Source: Actinomadura sp. BRA 177
Lineage (GTDB): Bacteria > Actinomycetota > Actinomycetes > Streptosporangiales > Streptosporangiaceae
Reading direction: 5' to 3'
Length of the DNA: 56,233 nucleotides
Assembly: GCF_013372625.1 (NCBI RefSeq)
Contig: NZ_JABXFD010000328.1
Span: 1-56,233 of the forward strand
Shown here: positions 34,219 to 41,965 of the stretch, one piece after another
Layout: every line of letters begins with the position of its first letter
How positions within the stretch are numbered: the first letter of the stretch is position 1
The notes under the pieces: model-generated
Told to the model about the DNA's origin: nothing
Seen by the model: the letters and a program-made list of their open reading frames with translations, nothing else
Database searches by the model: none
Program-made: the position numbers and the translations under genes

Positions 34219-34668
34219 TCATGCGGTGGGGCCCGGCCGCGCCTCCACGTCGGACGGGCCGAGGTGCGCGCCGCAGGAATGGCAGGTGAACTTCGGGGTC
34301 AGGGTGCCGTCGCAGCCGCGGTGGCCGATGATCAGCGGCGGCCCGTCGGGGGCGTAGTGGCGGTCGCCCCACATCAGCAGGGTCATGACCGCAGGCCACA
34401 GCTCGACGCCCTTGCGGGTGAGGCGGTACTCGAAGCGCTCCGGACGCTGCTGGTACGGGACGCGGCGCAGGATGCCCTCGTCGCACAGCCGGACGAGCCG
34501 GTCGGTGAGGACGTTGCGCGCCACGCCCAGGGCGTCCTGGAAGTCGTCGAAGCGCCGCACGCCCTGGAAGGCGCTGCGGATGACCAGCATCGTCCAGCGG
34601 TCGCCGACGACCTCCAGCGAGCGGGCGACCGAGCAGTTCTGTGACTCGTACGTGCGGGGTAGTGCCAC
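34219..34668 (-). CDS. HxlR-family transcriptional regulator with zinc-ribbon-like tail
   Basis: Protein of 149 aa. Residues ~10-105 are a winged helix of the HxlR type: NCSVARSLEVVGDRWTMLVI, RRFDDFQDALGVARNVLTDR, FEYRLTRKGVELWPAVM. The tail has GHRGCDGTLTPKFTCHSCGAHL, with three Cys and two His, which could bind metal or sense redox state. GTG at 34668 is the start that keeps the conserved N-terminus; a perfect inverted repeat covers this codon. Position next to the FAD oxidase marks the right end of the cluster and suggests it controls that gene or itself. Confidence 0.87.
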   Translation of the reverse strand: MALPRTYESQNCSVARSLEVVGDRWTMLVIRSAFQGVRRFDDFQDALGVARNVLTDRLVRLCDEGILRRVPYQQRPERFEYRLTRKGVELWPAVMTLLMWGDRHYAPDGPPLIIGHRGCDGTLTPKFTCHSCGAHLGPSDVEARPGPTA

Positions 34669-34684
34669 ATGTCGGACACTACCC
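34657..34684. promoter_or_regulatory. Palindromic operator over the hxlR start codon
   Basis: 8-bp perfect inverted repeat gggtagtg / cactaccc with a 12-bp spacer that itself contains acatgt. The GTG start (34666-34668) lies inside the spacer. The size and symmetry fit a dimeric winged-helix regulator, so autorepression is the simplest reading. Confidence 0.6.
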
Positions 34685-34703
34685 GAGTTTCATCACACAA
34701 CGC

Positions 34704-34728
34704 GGCCCCAGGGGCGTTCCCTGGGGCC
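34704..34728 (-). terminator. Terminator hairpin after fba
   Basis: 10-bp perfect inverted repeat ggccccaggg / ccctggggcc with a 5-nt loop, 16 nt beyond the fba stop. No clear U tract. Confidence 0.75.
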
Positions 34729-34743
34729 GGTGTTGCGGGTTCT

Positions 34744-35766
<1,023 letters not shown>

Positions 35767-35939
35767 TGTCAGCGTCCTTTCATACGCAGCGGTGCCGCCG
35801 GGCAACTGGGCCGGGCGGTAGCACCCGGACGCCCTGTGTACCCAGGTGAGTGCCCAGGTCACATGGTTTCCGGGTCGGGCATGCCGTCCACCCTCAGTAT
35901 CCCGCGTCTTCGGAGTGCGTTGAAAGGTACGCTCGCGGT

Positions 35940-36665
35940 GTGGATCTCACGACCCTTCCCCTAAACATCACCGAGTGGCTGCACCCGACGGCATGGCTGC
36001 AGCTCTTCGGCACATTCGCGACGATCGGCGTGCTCGCCATCATCTTCGCGGAGACCGGACTGCTGTTCGGCTGCATCCTTCCAGGCGACTCGCTGCTGTT
36101 CACGGCGGGGATCCTCACGGCGGTCTCGACCGTCAACGGCCAGGAGTTCCAGCCCCTGTCGCTGCCCTGGCTGCTCATCGGCGGGCCGATCGCGGCGATC
36201 GCCGGCGCCCAACTCGGGCACTGGCTCGGCGCCAGATACGGGCGGAAGCTCTTCGACCGGCCCGACTCGCGCATCTTCAAGCAGGAGTGGGTCGAGAAGG
36301 CCGAGCACTACTTCAACCGGTTCGGCCCCGCGAAGGCGGTGGTGCTGGCCCGGTTCATCCCGATCGTGCGGACGTTCCTGAACCCGCTCGCCGGGATGCT
36401 GGGCATGGACGCCAAGAAGTTCTTCATCTGGAACGCCATCGGCGGCATCCTCTGGACGGACGCCCTGTTCCTGCTCGGCCACTTCCTCGGCGCCAAGGTG
36501 CCCGACATCGAGCGGTACATCCTTCCGGGGGTCGCGCTGATCCTGGTCCTGTCGGTGATTCCGATCATCCGGGAGGTGCTCAAGGGGCGTAAAGCGGACC
36601 GTGGTCCGAATAAGAATGGTCCCGAAGAGTCACGTCCGTCGCTCAGGAGTGACAGTTATCGCTAA
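35940..36665 (+). CDS. DedA-family membrane protein
   Basis: Protein of 241 aa with several membrane helices: LQLFGTFATIGVLAIIFAE, then GCILPGDSLLFTAGIL, LLIGGPIAAIAGAQLGHWLG, the family motif ARFIPIVRTFLNPLAGMLGM, IGGILWTDALFLLGHFLGA and a final helix before a charged tail. DedA/SNARE-assoc proteins act in membrane lipid flipping and homeostasis. GTG at 35940 is the only start keeping the first helix; the ribosome site (AAAGG) is distant. Divergent from fba across 173 bp; followed by a membrane protein 9 nt later. Confidence 0.9.
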   Translation: MDLTTLPLNITEWLHPTAWLQLFGTFATIGVLAIIFAETGLLFGCILPGDSLLFTAGILTAVSTVNGQEFQPLSLPWLLIGGPIAAIAGAQLGHWLGARYGRKLFDRPDSRIFKQEWVEKAEHYFNRFGPAKAVVLARFIPIVRTFLNPLAGMLGMDAKKFFIWNAIGGILWTDALFLLGHFLGAKVPDIERYILPGVALILVLSVIPIIREVLKGRKADRGPNKNGPEESRPSLRSDSYR

Positions 36666-36674
36666 CCTCCCCAT

Positions 36675-37142
36675 GTGGGACGTCATCGGTCGGACCCTAG
36701 GGGTCTCGCGCGCATACTGATCGCGGCATTGGCCGTGGTGGCCGCTTTGGCCCTTCTCGTCGTGGGCGGCATGGCCCTGGTCAACGCGGTTACGGGCGAA
36801 CCCGACCAGAAGGGACCATCGGGGGTCGCCTCGCCGTCCGCCGAGGACGGCGGCAAGACGTCCCCGAGCAGCAACGAGAAATCCACCCCCGCCTCGGACG
36901 TGCCCCTCGTCATCAGCGTGACCGGCCAGCCGACGACCGTGGTCGTCCGCGTCGCCGACACCCAGGGCGAGGTGCTCACCAACGGCACGCTCCAGACCGG
37001 GGTGACGCTCAAGTACGACCAGGCGCCCCTTCAGGTCGTCGCCGGCAACGGCGGCTCCCTGAAGGTCGTCATCTACGGCGAGGTGCAGCCGGAGAAACCC
37101 GCGGGCCAGCGCGGCCAGTGGTTCGTGAAGGCCAAGAGCTAG
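36675..37142 (+). CDS. Membrane-anchored protein with RodZ C-terminal (DUF4115)-like domain
   Basis: Protein of 155 aa. One membrane helix at ~13-37 (ILIAALAVVAALALLVVGGM), a Pro/Ser/Lys linker at ~45-75, then a small beta domain TTVVVRVADTQGEVLTNGTL, APLQVVAGNGGSLKVVIYGE, which resembles the extracytoplasmic DUF4115 fold of RodZ proteins. The RodZ helix-turn-helix is absent. Starts with GTG 9 nt after the DedA gene, so probably co-transcribed. Its stop codon overlaps the pyrE stop on the other strand. Confidence 0.65.
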   Translation: MGRHRSDPRGLARILIAALAVVAALALLVVGGMALVNAVTGEPDQKGPSGVASPSAEDGGKTSPSSNEKSTPASDVPLVISVTGQPTTVVVRVADTQGEVLTNGTLQTGVTLKYDQAPLQVVAGNGGSLKVVIYGEVQPEKPAGQRGQWFVKAKS

Positions 37143-37672
37143 AGACCCAGATCCGCCACGTCGTACGGGTGGCGGTACGTGAGCCCGTCCTCGGCGATGC
37201 GCCCGGCCGCGCCCCGCTCCAGGATCGTCGCGACCGCCACGACCTCCGCGCCCGCCTCCCGCAGCGCCTCCACCGCCGTCAGGACGGACCCGCCCGTGGT
37301 CGAGGTGTCCTCGACGGCGAGGACGCGGCGCCCCTGCACGTCCGGCCCCTCGATGCGGCGCTGCAACCCGTGCGCCTTGCCCGCCTTGCGGACGACGAAC
37401 GCGTCCAGCACCTGCCCGCGCGCCGCCGCCGCGTGCATCATCGCGGCCGCCACCGGGTCGGCGCCGAGCGTGAGCCCGCCGACGGCGTCGTAACCGAGGT
37501 CGGCGGTCTCGTCCAGCATGACCCTGCCGACCAGCGGCGCCGCGGCCCCGTCCAGCGTCACCCGGCGCAGGTCCACGTACCAGGACGCCCGCTTGCCCGA
37601 CGACAGCACGAAGTCGCCGTGCACCACGGCCTTGTCCTTGATCAGCTGCAGCAGCTCGTCACGATCGCTCAC
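37139..37672 (-). CDS. pyrE: Orotate phosphoribosyltransferase
   Basis: Protein of 177 aa. Start FVLSSGKRASWYVDLRRVTLD with the orotate-binding lysine region, GGLTLGADPVAAAM, and the PRPP-binding loop RRVLAVEDTSTTGGSVL. It makes OMP from orotate and PRPP in pyrimidine synthesis. GTG start at 37672. Convergent with the DUF4115-like gene: both stops share ctag at 37139-37142. Divergent from the hydrolase-like gene, with 41 bp between. Confidence 0.96.
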   Translation of the reverse strand: MSDRDELLQLIKDKAVVHGDFVLSSGKRASWYVDLRRVTLDGAAAPLVGRVMLDETADLGYDAVGGLTLGADPVAAAMMHAAAARGQVLDAFVVRKAGKAHGLQRRIEGPDVQGRRVLAVEDTSTTGGSVLTAVEALREAGAEVVAVATILERGAAGRIAEDGLTYRHPYDVADLGL

Positions 37673-37713
37673 GCTCAGACTCTATTGACCCGGCCGCCGT
37701 GTAGGTTCGGCAG

Positions 37714-38226
37714 GTGACACCCGGAACCGTCGTCCTGCTGCACGCCCCCGGCGCCACCGCGGCCTCCTGGGGCGATCTGCCCGAGATGCTCCGCTCGTAC
37801 GGTCTGGACGTGGTGGCGCCGGACGTCCCGGACGCGACCGGCCCCCGCTACATCGCCCGCGTCTCGCTGACCATCACCGCGACCGACCCGGTGGTGCCGC
37901 TCGTCCTCGTCGCGCACGGCGCCGCCGGCCCGCTCCTGCCGGGCCTCTCCCTAGCGCAGCGCGCGGCCCACCGTCCCATCGCCGCCTTCGTCTTCGTCGA
38001 CGCCGACCTCCCGCGCCGCGGCCAGCACGACCACGCCGCCCCCGAGGACACCCTCCCCACGGCCCCAGATTGGCCCGAGGCGCCCTGCGGCTACCTCCGC
38101 ACCCATTCGGACGGCACCCACGCCGAAGCCCGCAGAGAGGCGCACCTGCGCGGCTGGCAGGTGATCGACCACGAACCCCCGAGCACCGTCGCCCAGTCCC
38201 TGAGCGAACTGATAGCCGAGCTGTGA
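37714..38226 (+). CDS. Short alpha/beta-hydrolase-like protein lacking the nucleophile motif
   Basis: Protein of 170 aa. The beginning VVLLHAPGATAASWGDLPEM resembles the oxyanion loop of alpha/beta hydrolases. The expected nucleophile elbow (GHSxG) reads VAHGAAGPLLPGL, so the serine is missing. The chain is also shorter than typical (about 200-250). It may be a non-catalytic relative. GTG start at 37714. Its stop is 1 nt from the stop of the convergent TPR gene. Confidence 0.65.
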   Translation: MTPGTVVLLHAPGATAASWGDLPEMLRSYGLDVVAPDVPDATGPRYIARVSLTITATDPVVPLVLVAHGAAGPLLPGLSLAQRAAHRPIAAFVFVDADLPRRGQHDHAAPEDTLPTAPDWPEAPCGYLRTHSDGTHAEARREAHLRGWQVIDHEPPSTVAQSLSELIAEL

Positions 38227-38227
38227 C

Positions 38228-38875
38228 TCACGCGTTCTTTAGGAGGTCGTCCAGGAGGGCGTCGTAGTCGTCTTCGCCTCGGCCGAGGTCTACGCGGGCG
38301 CGGTAGCGGAGGCGTAGGAGGGCCTCCAGGCTGTCTTCGGCGATGGCCGCGTCGTCCGGGCCCGGCGTGAGGGAGTCGGCGTCGGGGGTCGGGGCCTCGT
38401 CGGGGCCGCCGCCCATGCCGGTGCCGACGGCACGGTCGCGGATGGCGAGGACGACGTCGGCGCCGCTGGTGGCCCATTCGTGGGCGCCGGTCGCGTCGCC
38501 CTGCGCGTACAGCACCTCGGCGACGGCGCGGTACACCTCGGGGTCGCGCGGGCTGTCGGCGCGGATCTGGTCGAGGAGTGTGCGCGCCTCGTCGGCGTCG
38601 CCCAGTTCGAACAGCGCGTCGGCGAGGTAGGCGCGGGGGTCGCCGTAGGTCTCGCCGCCGTCGTCCATGGCCCTGCGGTACAGCTCGGCGGCCCGGCCGT
38701 GGTCGCCGGCGTGCTGCCACTGCTCACCGGCGCGCAGCAGGACGTTGGCGCGTGACACCCCACCGGAGACCGAGTCGGCCAGCTCGGCCAGCCGCCGGGC
38801 GGCCGAGATGTGATCGCCGGTGCGCAGGGTGTCGAACTCCAGGTCGTCGAGATCGTCTTCCGTCACATGCGTCAC
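38228..38875 (-). CDS. Tetratricopeptide-repeat protein
   Basis: Protein of 215 aa. Helical repeats with TPR spacing: ANVLLRAGEQWQHAGDHGRA, AYLADALFELGDADEARTLL, VYRAVAEVLYAQGDATGA. An acidic N-terminus (TEDDLDDLEF) and a C-terminal ALLRLRYRARVDLGRGEDDY frame the repeats. No enzymatic domain; probably a protein-interaction scaffold. GTG start at 38875 is the first start in frame and codon bias supports it. Confidence 0.75.
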   Translation of the reverse strand: MTHVTEDDLDDLEFDTLRTGDHISAARRLAELADSVSGGVSRANVLLRAGEQWQHAGDHGRAAELYRRAMDDGGETYGDPRAYLADALFELGDADEARTLLDQIRADSPRDPEVYRAVAEVLYAQGDATGAHEWATSGADVVLAIRDRAVGTGMGGGPDEAPTPDADSLTPGPDDAAIAEDSLEALLRLRYRARVDLGRGEDDYDALLDDLLKNA

Positions 38876-38955
38876 GGTTCAACGCTACCCGGCGGCGCCC
38901 GGCCGAAGCGGGCGAATCGACGATGATCGTGGAATACCGCCGCGTACCTGTCAGC

Positions 38956-39228
38956 TCACCTGCGGGAACGTTCTAGCGCGTCCCAGAATCCGCGGCGCAG
39001 CGCGTGCCGCACCTCGTCGTGCAGCAGGAAGTCGATCGGCAGCGAGGAGCCCTGCAGGAGCCGCGCCTCCAGGTCGGACGGCATGCGCGGCTTGCGGGCG
39101 AGGACGGCCTCCAGCCACAGCGCGGGCGCGTCCCGGGCGATGGATTCGCCGAAGTCCTGGCCCTCCTGGTGGGCGGCCTTGACCGCGTCCGCGAGGGTCG
39201 GGGTGTTCTGCGCCGGGACGGAGGACAC
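38956..39228 (-). CDS. Hypothetical protein (start uncertain)
   Basis: At least 90 residues have good codon bias: TLADAVKAAHQEGQDFGESI, APALWLEAVLARKPRMPSDL, EARLLQGSSLPIDFLLHDEV. No family recognised. The GTG at 39228 gives a compact form. In frame upstream lies a Pro/Gln/Gly/His-rich stretch (AQHGGPHGGQHGPYTGP) that could belong to the protein if translation starts at a GTG near 39348. In that case it would overlap the ABC-F remnant on the other strand. Confidence 0.5.
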   Translation of the reverse strand: MSSVPAQNTPTLADAVKAAHQEGQDFGESIARDAPALWLEAVLARKPRMPSDLEARLLQGSSLPIDFLLHDEVRHALRRGFWDALERSRR

Positions 39229-39316
39229 CTGCTGCGGCCCGGTGTAGGGGCCGTGCTGGCCGCCGTGCGGGCCACCGTGCTGCGCCGGCAGCGTCTGCGG
39301 GGGAGGCGGCGGGGAC

Positions 39317-39973
39317 GGCGCCGGGATCCGCGTCAAGCTGCCCGCCACCCGCGTCCCGGCCGGCCGCACGGTCGCCACGGTGACGGGCCTCACCGCACCG
39401 GAACCGGAGACCGGCACGCTCACCGAGCTGATCGTCCGCGGCCCGGAGCGGATCGCACTGACCGGCCCGAACGGCTCCGGCAAGACGACGTTCCTGCGCG
39501 CCCTCATCGGCGAGCGCGTCCCGGAAGGAGCAACGGTGAAGATCGGCGTCGACGGCGTCCGCTACCTGCCGCAGCGCCTCGACGTCCTGGACGAGGAGCT
39601 GAGCGTGATCGACAACGTCCGCGCCCAGGCACCGTCGGCCCGGGTGCAGGACATCAGGGCCGGCCTGGCCCGCTTCCTCTTTCGAGGCGCCCGCGCCGAA
39701 CAGCCGGCCGGCATGCTGTCGGGCGGGGAAAGGTTCCGCGCCGTCCTCGCGTCCCTCCTGCTCGCCGAGCCCGCCCCGCAGTTGCTCCTGCTGGACGAGC
39801 CGACGAACAACCTCGACATGGCCAGTGCCGCACAACTGGCCCAAGCCCTGACCGCCTACGAGGGCGCGCTGATCGTGGTCAGCCACGACGTCCCGTTCCT
39901 GCGCACCCTCGCCCTCACCCGCTGGCTCCACCAGGACCGCACGACCGGCCTCACCGAAACAGCACCGATGTAA
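39317..39973 (+). pseudogene. ABC-F type ATPase remnant (second ATPase half only)
   Basis: The frame encodes ~215 residues matching the C-terminal half of an ABC-F protein: the strand RVKLPATRVPAGRTV that normally precedes the second cassette, Walker A GPNGSGKTTFLRAL, signature LSGGERFRAVLASLL, Walker B LLLLDEPTNNLD and H-loop IVVSHDVPFLR. ABC-F proteins have two such cassettes in ~550-600 aa; here everything before the second is missing. The frame upstream turns into Gly-rich nonsense antisense to the hypothetical gene. No good start exists before a GTG at 39380. Probably a deletion remnant; a functional half-protein is possible but unlikely. Confidence 0.65.
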
Positions 39974-40044
39974 CGGAAATTCAGGTGATCTTGGGATATC
40001 GCCGCTGTTACGGTCGTGCTCGCAATCGAGGGGAAGTGAACGAG

Positions 40045-40779
40045 GTGCCGACGAAGCTCAACCAGATCATCGCGGTGGAGAAGGGCGTCAAGAGCAAGTC
40101 CGTCCAGGACCTGGCGGCGGCGCACCAGTCGACGCAGAAGGCCCCGCTGCTGTCCGGCATCTCGCGGGCCTACCAGCCGAAGGACGAGGACGGCGAGCAG
40201 CTGCCTGCCGAGTCCACCCGCGTCCAGGTGACGGTCGAGGGCGTGCTGCGGGACGTGACGCGCTCGCTCACCCGGCTGTTCGACGTCACCGCCACCAAGG
40301 ACTGGGCGAACTGCGTCGCCCGCGCCGACGTGACCGTGGACGGGACGACGCTCGTGCGCGATGTGCCGGTCACCTACCTGCTGTTCCTGGAGAAGCAGCT
40401 GAACGACCTGCACGCCTTCCTCCGCAAGCTGCCGATCCTGGACGCCGCCGAGACGTGGACGTTCGACCCGTCCACCGACGTGTGGCGGACCGAGCCCGTC
40501 CGCACGGTGAAGACCAAGAAGGTGCCGCGCAACCACGTCAAGGCGGAGGCGACCGAGAAGCACCCCGCCCAGGTCGAGGTGTACTACGAGGACATTGCGG
40601 TCGGCCACTGGACGACGGTGAAGTTCTCCGGCGCGCTACCGGCAAGGCGGGTCAACGAGCTGCTGGAGCGCATCGAGAAGCTGCAGGACGCCGTGAAGTT
40701 CGCGCGGGAGGAGGCCAACGGCGCCGAGGTGACCGACCAGCGCGTCGGCGACGCGGTGTTCGGCTACATCTTCGGGTGA
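40045..40779 (+). CDS. Conserved hypothetical protein (DUF7873-like)
   Basis: Protein of 244 aa: KLNQIIAVEKGVKSKSVQDL, AAAHQSTQKAPLLSGISRAY, LLFLEKQLNDLHAFLRKLPI, VKFAREEANGAEVTDQRVGD. This pattern occurs in a conserved actinobacterial cytosolic family annotated DUF7873; no catalytic motif is evident and the function is unknown. GTG at 40045 has GAGGGGA ~10 nt upstream; GTG at 40036 sits too close to it. A strong terminator follows, so it is a single-gene unit. Confidence 0.7.
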   Translation: MPTKLNQIIAVEKGVKSKSVQDLAAAHQSTQKAPLLSGISRAYQPKDEDGEQLPAESTRVQVTVEGVLRDVTRSLTRLFDVTATKDWANCVARADVTVDGTTLVRDVPVTYLLFLEKQLNDLHAFLRKLPILDAAETWTFDPSTDVWRTEPVRTVKTKKVPRNHVKAEATEKHPAQVEVYYEDIAVGHWTTVKFSGALPARRVNELLERIEKLQDAVKFAREEANGAEVTDQRVGDAVFGYIFG

Positions 40780-40810
40780 CGCGGCCCCGCCCGCGACAAC
40801 TCAATAGGAT

Positions 40811-40832
40811 CCCCCCGCCGCTGCGCGGGGGG
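40811..40832 (+). terminator. Terminator after the DUF7873-like gene
   Basis: 8-bp perfect inverted repeat ccccccgc / gcgggggg with a 6-nt loop, 31 nt after the stop codon. It separates the gene from the tRNA-like locus that follows. Confidence 0.75.
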
Positions 40833-40945
40833 TGCGCGAGGAGCGCAAGCTGAAGCTGAAGCCGAAGCTGATGATCAACCTCAGGTTCTCGCTCCAAGCT
40901 CAGCATTCACCGCCGATCGCCGGATCGCGCGGACGTGGACGACAG

Positions 40946-41016
40946 CCCTTGGGATGCCGGTTCGAATCCGGCTCGCCCCGCTCGTGGGGCGATGGCGTAA
41001 CGGCAACGCACAAGGG
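40946..41016 (+). tRNA. Candidate circularly permuted tRNA gene (3' half before 5' half)
   Basis: The 3' half comes first: ccttg (40947-40951), variable ggat, T-stem gccgg, T-loop ttcgaat, ccggc, acceptor tcgcccc (40973-40979), discriminator g. After 5 nt (ctcgt) the 5' half follows: acceptor ggggcga (40986-40992), t8, g9, D-stem gcgt, loop aacggca, acgc, a26, caagg (41011-41015). All four stems pair perfectly (7+4+5+5 bp, 6 in the anticodon stem if cccttg/caaggg is used). U8, A14, G18-G19, A21, a Levitt-type A15-U48 and the TTCGAAT loop are canonical. The break falls in the anticodon loop, so no anticodon can be read; neither flank supplies U33. No normal partner half lies in the expected order on either side. 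It could be a permuted gene or what remains of two tandem tRNAs. Confidence 0.6.
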
Positions 41017-41029
41017 AGCTCAGGATGAT

Positions 41030-41065
41030 CCGCGTCCACTTGACGTCGGCGTGCGAAGTGGGCGG
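41030..41065 (+). other. Hairpin just after the permuted tRNA 5' half
   Basis: ccgc-gt-ccactt pairs with aagtgg-gcgg around a 14-nt loop that holds a further acg/cgt pairing. It includes cgtccac (41033-41039), which is also complementary to gtggacg (40935-40941) before the 3' half. Two exclusive folds are thus possible around the tRNA-like element. Confidence 0.5.
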
Positions 41066-41073
41066 TAACCACA

Positions 41074-41106
41074 GGGGCCCGGAGGCTGGCTAACCCTCCG
41101 GGCCCC
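41074..41106. terminator. Strong bidirectional terminator hairpin
   Basis: 12-bp perfect inverted repeat ggggcccggagg / cctccgggcccc with a 9-nt loop. It ends 17 nt before the stop of the minus-strand ABC permease and also closes the plus-strand tRNA-like locus. Confidence 0.8.
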
Positions 41107-41122
41107 GCTCCGTCCGCGCGGA

Positions 41123-41965
41123 TCAGGTCAGGACGCGCTTGGTGAAGGTGCGGGTCGCGGCCCAGGTCAGCAGGATCGTGCCGCCGACGATGGCGAGCAG
41201 GAACGCCCACGCCGGCATGTGCGGGATGGCCGGGGTGAGGGCGCTGCGCAGGCCCTCGCTGACGTAGACGAGCGGGTTGAACAGGCTGGCGATCTGCAGC
41301 CAGCGGATGTTGTCCAGCGCCGACCACGGGTAGTACACGCAGCCGAGCATCGTCATCGGCAGCAGCACCATCGCGAACAGGACCTGGACCTTCTGCGGGT
41401 TCATGATCGTGCCGAGCAGAAGGCCGCCGGCGGCGGACATCAGCGAGCCGGCCACCATCACCAGGACCAGCACCGGCCAGTTGGCCACGTGCACCTCGGG
41501 CGACTGGCCCTCGGCGTGGATGAACAGCACCGCGGGGAAGACCAGCAGCCCGCCGATCAGCCCCTGCGCCGCCGCCGCGATGATCTTCTGCGCGGCCAGC
41601 AGCGGGATGGGCACCGGCGCCAGCGCCCGGTCGGTGATCGACTTCTGCCAGGTCAGCTCCATCATCAGCGGGAAGATCACCGCCATCATCGCCTGCATGA
41701 TGATGGACGAGCCGACGAGGCCCGGCACGAGGATGGTGGAGAACGACGGCCCGCCGGGACCGCCCGCCATCGCGCCGCCGCCGAGCTTCGGCAGGACGTA
41801 GGCGAACACGAACACGAACATGACCGGCTGCACGAGCACCCGGACGAACGTCGACAGGAAGTTCTTGCGCATGACCCGCGCCTCGCGCGCCATCATCGCG
41901 GCGAACGTGCGCGGGATCGTCGCCCGCGCCGGAGGCGGCGGGGCCAGCACGGCGGGAGCGGTCAT
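41123..41965 (-). CDS. ABC-2 type transporter permease
   Basis: Protein of 280 aa with about six hydrophobic helices: FVRVLVQPVMFVFVFAYVLP, IIMQAMMAVIFPLMMELTW, GLIGGLLVFPAVLFI, AGSLMSAAGGLLLGTIM and the ABC-2 signature FNPLVYVSEGLRSALTP. It is the membrane half of a DrrAB-like efflux system. ATG at 41965 overlaps the ATPase stop (ATGA). Last gene of the marR-ATPase-permease operon; a strong terminator follows. Confidence 0.93.
   Translation of the reverse strand: MTAPAVLAPPPPARATIPRTFAAMMAREARVMRKNFLSTFVRVLVQPVMFVFVFAYVLPKLGGGAMAGGPGGPSFSTILVPGLVGSSIIMQAMMAVIFPLMMELTWQKSITDRALAPVPIPLLAAQKIIAAAAQGLIGGLLVFPAVLFIHAEGQSPEVHVANWPVLVLVMVAGSLMSAAGGLLLGTIMNPQKVQVLFAMVLLPMTMLGCVYYPWSALDNIRWLQIASLFNPLVYVSEGLRSALTPAIPHMPAWAFLLAIVGGTILLTWAATRTFTKRVLT

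Noticed and set aside
40946..41016. Permuted locus read as tmRNA (ssrA)
   Set aside because: Permuted ssrA genes exist in other bacteria, but this element has a normal 4-bp D-stem with G18-G19 and an anticodon stem, and no tag reading frame or pseudoknots are apparent.
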